A DNA stretch of 35,595 nt from Bacillota bacterium (GTDB taxonomy: Bacteria; Bacillota; Clostridia; Lachnospirales; Lachnospiraceae): contig JAEWPN010000221.1 of the NCBI GenBank assembly GCA_023399455.1, positions 1 to 35,595 on the forward strand. The letters are read 5' to 3'. This document shows, piece by piece, positions 32,049 to 35,595 of this stretch (position 1 is the first letter of the stretch; every line of letters starts with the position of its first letter). The notes below the pieces were generated by a model that was not told the origin of the DNA, did not search any database, and saw nothing but the letters and a program-made list of their open reading frames with translations. The position numbers were made by a program, and so were the translations under genes.

Positions 32049-33257
32049 ATGAAAGATTTTTTGAAACTATTATCAGAGGAGCGGCCTGTTGGAACAAAAG
32101 TAAATACGGAATTGGTAGAAATACTTGAACAGAGCTTGAGTGAAATGGGATATACCGTACAATCATTACCATTTAATTGTATGGTATGGAACAAAGGAGT
32201 ATCCTCTATCAATGCTGATAATCAGAGTATTACAATTGAGCCAAATCCTTTTTCAGAGCCGTTTAACGGAAGCGGCAAACTACAGCTTATAAAAACATTA
32301 AAACAGTTAGAAAACATCAAATGTAAGGACGATATCTTAGTGCTTGCAGAAGATATGACACGAACACCATTGCAACCGAAGAATTATCCCTTTTACTATC
32401 CTGACGAACATAGGACGATTATTTCACTGCTTGAGAAGAAATCACCCAAAGCTATTATTGCTGTTACAGGAAAAAACACTCTAAATGGCCAAAATCCTTT
32501 TCCGCTTTTTGAAGATGGTAATTTTCTCATTCCATCTGGTAGCATTGAGGAACAGCATCTAAAAGAACTAGACAAGTTTTCTCGTCTGAATATGCCTGTA
32601 AACTTAGTAATAGATTCACATAAAGTAGAAGCAAAAAGTCGTCAGATCGTTGCATCAAAAAACGCGAAAAAGTCAATAGGAAAAATTATTATTGCCGCAC
32701 ATATGGATTCAAAGTACAATACGCCAGGCGCACTTGATAATGCAGCGGGGGTTACTGTGTTATTGAAAACGGCTAAATCATTAAAATCCTCAGTATATGA
32801 TATAGATATTGTTCCATTTAATAGCGAAGAATTCTATGGTGCCAATGGAGAATTGGAGTATCTCAAACTTCTTGATAGTGAAAGCAAACAGATTGCGCTC
32901 ATGATAAACATAGATTCTCCGTGCCACAAAGGTTCAAAGACAGCTATCTCATTTCATAATTTGAGCAATCCTATTGAGAAAATAGCCAATACTCTGATTG
33001 CTAACAGTCCCAAAATGTCAAAAGGTAAGGAATGGTATGCTGGGGATCATGTTCCATTTATATTTCGCGGGGTTCCATGTGTTGTTGTAACATCATCTGA
33101 TATTTTTGATGGAGCATTAGAATATACACACACCCCAATGGATACTTTAGATACTGTTGATTTTAGATTAATTAAACCTACAGCACAGCTTCTTACTGAT
33201 ATTATTGATTCTCTTTCTGCAAGAGAGCAAAAACGGAGATTTGAAATTAACAGATAA
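32049..33257 (+). CDS. M28-family metallopeptidase (aminopeptidase-like)
   Basis: A 402-residue protein with a full M28 catalytic domain in its second half: AAHMDSKYNTPGALDNAAGV (H218, D230), NSEEFYGANGE (E260 catalytic, E261 metal), MINIDSP (D289) and YTHTPMDTLD (H361). These are the five ligands of the two zinc ions plus the general base. The first 200 residues are an N-terminal region in which a PA-like insert may sit. No signal peptide is present, so it probably removes amino acids from cytoplasmic peptides, unlike many secreted M28 enzymes. CGGGAGG lies about nine bases before the ATG. It may be controlled by the double-HTH MerR protein upstream. Confidence 0.88.
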   Translation: MKDFLKLLSEERPVGTKVNTELVEILEQSLSEMGYTVQSLPFNCMVWNKGVSSINADNQSITIEPNPFSEPFNGSGKLQLIKTLKQLENIKCKDDILVLAEDMTRTPLQPKNYPFYYPDEHRTIISLLEKKSPKAIIAVTGKNTLNGQNPFPLFEDGNFLIPSGSIEEQHLKELDKFSRLNMPVNLVIDSHKVEAKSRQIVASKNAKKSIGKIIIAAHMDSKYNTPGALDNAAGVTVLLKTAKSLKSSVYDIDIVPFNSEEFYGANGELEYLKLLDSESKQIALMINIDSPCHKGSKTAISFHNLSNPIEKIANTLIANSPKMSKGKEWYAGDHVPFIFRGVPCVVVTSSDIFDGALEYTHTPMDTLDTVDFRLIKPTAQLLTDIIDSLSAREQKRRFEINR

Positions 33258-33456
33258 TCCTTATTTTTTACTTACACCCAATAAGCTATTATATTATCGG
33301 TCTTTACGTTTCTACTCTGCAGGCGGAGCCTCAAACGCTTACCGTCGGCTCGGCTTGTATATTTTCGTCAAAAGAAATACAATAGAGCTATAAAGATGTT
33401 ATGCATGGATTACTTGTACCATATAGGAGCAGTAAAGTAAAGGACGGTGAAAATAA

Positions 33457-34143
33457 ATGAAACGGATATTCTTGGTTGAGGATGATAAGGCGATCGCTAA
33501 AAATCTTATACTTTTGCTCCGCGCGGAGGGATTTACAGTCACTCACGCTCCCACGCGGAAGGATGCTCTTGCCGCGCTTGCCGGGAATAAATTTGACCTG
33601 GCGCTTGTTGATATTTCTCTTCCCGACGGAAACGGCTTTACGATTTACACAGAAATCAAAGAGACAGGAGATGTTCCTGTTATCTTTCTGACGGCTTCCG
33701 GCGATGAAGCGAGTGTTGTTACCGGGCTGAATATGGGCGCTGACGACTATATCACCAAGCCTTTCCGGCCCCGTGAATTGATTGCGCGAATTGGAACCGC
33801 ATTGCGAAAAAGCGGGCGCTCCGGGTCGGATTTTGAGATCTGCGGGCTTCATGTCGATACGGCAAGCGGCGTTGTGAGGAAGGACGGCAGCGAGGTTTTT
33901 CTTTCGGCATTAGAATATCGCTTGCTGCTGGTGTTTATTAACAACCCCAATAGTATTATAACAAGGGGAAGGCTCCTTGACGAATTGTGGGACGCGGCAG
34001 GAGAGTTTGTCAATGATAATACACTGACCGTATACATCAAACGCTTGCGGGAGAAGATAGAGAACGACCCGGCAAGCCCGCAAATAATTCTGACCGTTCG
34101 CGGGACAGGGTATCGATTGGGGGACGAGTATGCTTCGGAATAA
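33457..34143 (+). CDS. OmpR/PhoB-type response regulator
   Basis: A complete 228-residue response regulator. The receiver domain has the acidic pocket VEDD, the phosphorylated D52 in LVDISLPDGNG, T79 in FLTAS and K101 in DYITKPF. The DNA-binding domain (about residues 128-225) is the OmpR winged helix with LSALEYRLLLVFINNPNSII, NDNTLTVYIKRLREKI and TVRGTGYRLG. It overlaps the kinase gene by 14 bases. Base composition is clearly richer in GC than in the genes to its left. The arrangement with a short-loop kinase and an ABC transporter fits a BceR- or VanR-like role in sensing cell-envelope antibiotics. Confidence 0.92.
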   Translation: MKRIFLVEDDKAIAKNLILLLRAEGFTVTHAPTRKDALAALAGNKFDLALVDISLPDGNGFTIYTEIKETGDVPVIFLTASGDEASVVTGLNMGADDYITKPFRPRELIARIGTALRKSGRSGSDFEICGLHVDTASGVVRKDGSEVFLSALEYRLLLVFINNPNSIITRGRLLDELWDAAGEFVNDNTLTVYIKRLREKIENDPASPQIILTVRGTGYRLGDEYASE

Positions 34144-35119
34144 AGAGTTTCGGCAGTTTGCCATCTTGTTCTCCTTAATGGCTGCCGCCGCTGTAATATT
34201 GGGATTTGCGATCAACAGGCCGGCGGGAATCCTTGCCGCCTCTTCTGCCGCTGCTTTTGGCGCAGCGTTTTTTGCGTTTACCAAAGCCAGGTACAAAAGC
34301 ATTGCCCGGATTTCGGATCAAATCGATCTTGTGCTCCATAATGCCGACCATCTGTATATTGGTGAATCGGACGAGGGCGAACTTTCCATTCTGCAAAGCG
34401 AGATAACAAAAATGACATTGCGCATCCGGGAGCAAAACGACGCGCTGAAAAAAGAAAAAGAACATCTTGCCGATTCGCTTGCCGACGTAGCCCACCAACT
34501 CCGGACTCCGCTCACATCCGCGAACCTCATTCTGTCATTGCTGGCGAATAACCCTGATGAAAACGAGCGGAAAGCATTTGTGCGGGAAACGGAGGAATTG
34601 CTTTTGAGGATGGACTGGCTGATCACTTCCCTGCTGAAATTATCCCGCCTGGATGCGGGTATTGTAATGTTCCAAAGCGAGCAGATAGATGTGAACAATT
34701 TGATATGCGACGCGCTTCGTCCGTTCCTGATCCCGATGGAACTGCACGATATCGATCTGCAAACAGATGTACCGAAAGGGATGCTTATTCAGGGCGATTC
34801 AGGCTGGTTGTCGGAAGCGATCCAAAATATTCTCAAAAATTGCATGGAAAGCGCAGGCGAGAAGGGGAAGATTGAGATTGTTTGTGAGGACAACCCACTG
34901 TTTTACGGAATCGTTATCCACGACAGCGGTCCGGGCTTTGAAAAAGAAGATATCCCCTGTCTGTTTGACAGGTTTTATCGTGGGAAAAACCCGAACGCGG
35001 CAGGATACGGGATCGGGCTTTCGCTCTGCAAGATGATCATAACACGGCAGGGCGGGTCGGTTGCCGCAGGAAATCACCCCCAGGGCGGCGCGGTATTTTC
35101 TATTCGTTTTCCAAAGTGA
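34130..35119 (+). CDS. Sensor histidine kinase with short extracellular loop
   Basis: A 329-residue kinase with two adjacent N-terminal membrane helices (about residues 9-28 and 33-51) separated by only about five residues, as in intramembrane-sensing kinases that need a partner ABC transporter to detect ligand. The phospho-acceptor is H122 in LADVAHQLRTPLTS, and the ATPase boxes are visible as ILKNCMESAG (N), HDSGPGF (G1), LFDRFYRG (F) and GYGIGLSL (G2). Its ATG overlaps the response-regulator gene, so the two are translationally coupled. It is GC-rich like its neighbours. The ligand cannot be told from sequence, but antimicrobial peptides are the usual cue for this type. Confidence 0.9.
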   Translation: MLRNKEFRQFAILFSLMAAAAVILGFAINRPAGILAASSAAAFGAAFFAFTKARYKSIARISDQIDLVLHNADHLYIGESDEGELSILQSEITKMTLRIREQNDALKKEKEHLADSLADVAHQLRTPLTSANLILSLLANNPDENERKAFVRETEELLLRMDWLITSLLKLSRLDAGIVMFQSEQIDVNNLICDALRPFLIPMELHDIDLQTDVPKGMLIQGDSGWLSEAIQNILKNCMESAGEKGKIEIVCEDNPLFYGIVIHDSGPGFEKEDIPCLFDRFYRGKNPNAAGYGIGLSLCKMIITRQGGSVAAGNHPQGGAVFSIRFPK

Positions 35120-35177
35120 CGAATCTCTCACCGGAAAGTCACCAAGATGTAAGCCGAAGGCTCTATTATATGGGTAA

Positions 35178-35204
35178 AGGTTGAAAGAAATACACTTTCA
35201 ACCT
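35178..35204 (+). other. Perfect hairpin between kinase and ABC transporter genes
   Basis: AGGTTGAAAG (35178-35187) and CTTTCAACCT (35195-35204) form a 10-bp stem with a seven-base loop. No T-tract follows, so it is not a standard terminator. It may be an operator for the response regulator or an RNA processing or attenuation element for the transporter. Further on, CCTGCG (35218-35223) and CGCAGG (35261-35266) could fold next to the ribosome site of the ABC gene. Confidence 0.45.
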
Positions 35205-35282
35205 CAAAAGCTTTGTGCCTGCGTAATCCTCGGCGCAAAACTTGGATGTGCAGAACCATGCGCAGGAAAGGAGACTCACATA

Positions 35283-35595
35283 ATGGAGTTTTTAAAAATC
35301 GAGAATTTATGCAAGGTCTACGGCAAGGGAGAAAATCGAGTCACCGCCCTTGACGATGTTTCGCTTACCATCGATAAGGGAGGATTTACTGCAATCATCG
35401 GTTCCTCCGGTTCGGGCAAATCTACATTGCTTCACATCATCGGCGGTGTGGACGTACCGACGAGCGGTAAGGTGTATTTGGAGGGGCAGGATGTATATGC
35501 GGGGAGCAATGAGAAACTCGCCATCTTCCGCAGGCGGCAGGTTGGACTGATTTACCAGTTTCACAACCTCATTCCCACTCTGAATGTGGTGGAAA
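35283..35595 (+). CDS. ABC transporter ATP-binding protein, N-terminal part
   Basis: The first 104 codons of an ATPase of the MacB/BceA type run off the window edge. The Walker A motif is IIGSSGSGKST and the Q-loop region LIYQFHNLIPTLNVVE; GGVDVPTSGKVYLEGQDVY lies between them in the usual place. GAAAGGAG precedes ATG 35283. In this family the subunit pairs with an FtsX-like permease and either exports or removes antimicrobial peptides. The position behind a short-loop kinase pair supports that reading. The rest of the gene, including Walker B, lies outside. Confidence 0.9.
   Translation, partial: MEFLKIENLCKVYGKGENRVTALDDVSLTIDKGGFTAIIGSSGSGKSTLLHIIGGVDVPTSGKVYLEGQDVYAGSNEKLAIFRRRQVGLIYQFHNLIPTLNVVE

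Noticed and set aside
33321..33356. Imperfect GC-rich hairpin upstream of the response regulator as a riboswitch or terminator
   Set aside because: The stem has only six of seven pairs, a long loop and no T-tract, and I recognise no riboswitch core.
34318..34698. Minus-strand open frame inside the histidine kinase gene
   Set aside because: It is antisense to the kinase H-box region; serine-rich translation is the usual shadow of GC-rich coding DNA.
1..35595. tRNA, rRNA, CRISPR array or complete insertion sequence
   Set aside because: Reading both strands I found no cloverleaf with a GGTTCGAATCC-type arm, no rRNA stretch, no spaced repeat array and no intact transposase or integrase.

Overview
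The window reads as a low-GC Clostridia chromosome, most likely Lachnospiraceae. The evidence is AGGAGG-type ribosome binding sites, AT-rich intergenic DNA, and neighbourhoods typical of that family: GH31/GH127 sugar genes, EFR1-type flavodoxin-ferredoxin proteins, BlaI/M56 pairs, YmaF, and RR/HK/ABC modules. This placement is inferred from gene content and codon style only. I saw no rRNA, tRNA, CRISPR array, integrase or intact insertion sequence.

Layout. 1-4.6 kb: plant-polysaccharide use, with the end of a GH31 glycosidase, an Arr-type rifamycin ADP-ribosyltransferase with a disturbed 5' end, and an AraC regulator divergent from a GH127 beta-L-arabinofuranosidase. 4.6-5.7 kb: a gene desert with a scrap of IS3-family transposase. 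5.7-12 kb: cell-surface or cell-wall genes, namely an RCC1-repeat membrane-anchored protein, a small SH3-like protein, a membrane protein of unknown function, and an 810-residue protein combining peptidoglycan-binding repeats, a DUF1906 glycosidase-like domain and an unrecognised C-terminal domain. 12.3-15.7 kb: an alpha/beta hydrolase, a YmaF-type HxH-repeat protein, and a BlaI repressor with visible operators followed by a BlaR1-like M56 protein whose HEXXH motif has been cut by a deletion.

15.7-31.1 kb: a decaying array of small redox, stress and resistance genes. It holds three copies of an EFR1 flavodoxin-ferredoxin protein (one intact, two with opposite halves deleted), two copies of a MerR-GyrI regulator, two of a pyridoxamine-phosphate-oxidase-like protein, two SnoaL-like, four VOC/glyoxalase genes (one intact), and broken AraC, TetR, cupin, flavin reductase, response-regulator and kinase genes. 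Two MerR-type promoters with 19-bp spacers and one TetR-type operator survive. Intact genes between them are an APH-like kinase, a DUF2268 protease, an esterase and several conserved unknowns. The simplest reading is that a cassette (MerR promoter, flavodoxin, EFR1, merR-gyrI, PNPOx) was duplicated and then eroded by small deletions and illegitimate joins, leaving several chimeric reading frames.

31.2-35.6 kb: a double-HTH MerR regulator upstream of an M28 aminopeptidase, then a visibly more GC-rich block with an OmpR-type response regulator, a short-loop (intramembrane-sensing type) histidine kinase and the start of an ABC transporter ATPase. This last block looks like a BceRS/VanRS-style peptide or antibiotic response module and may have been acquired separately.
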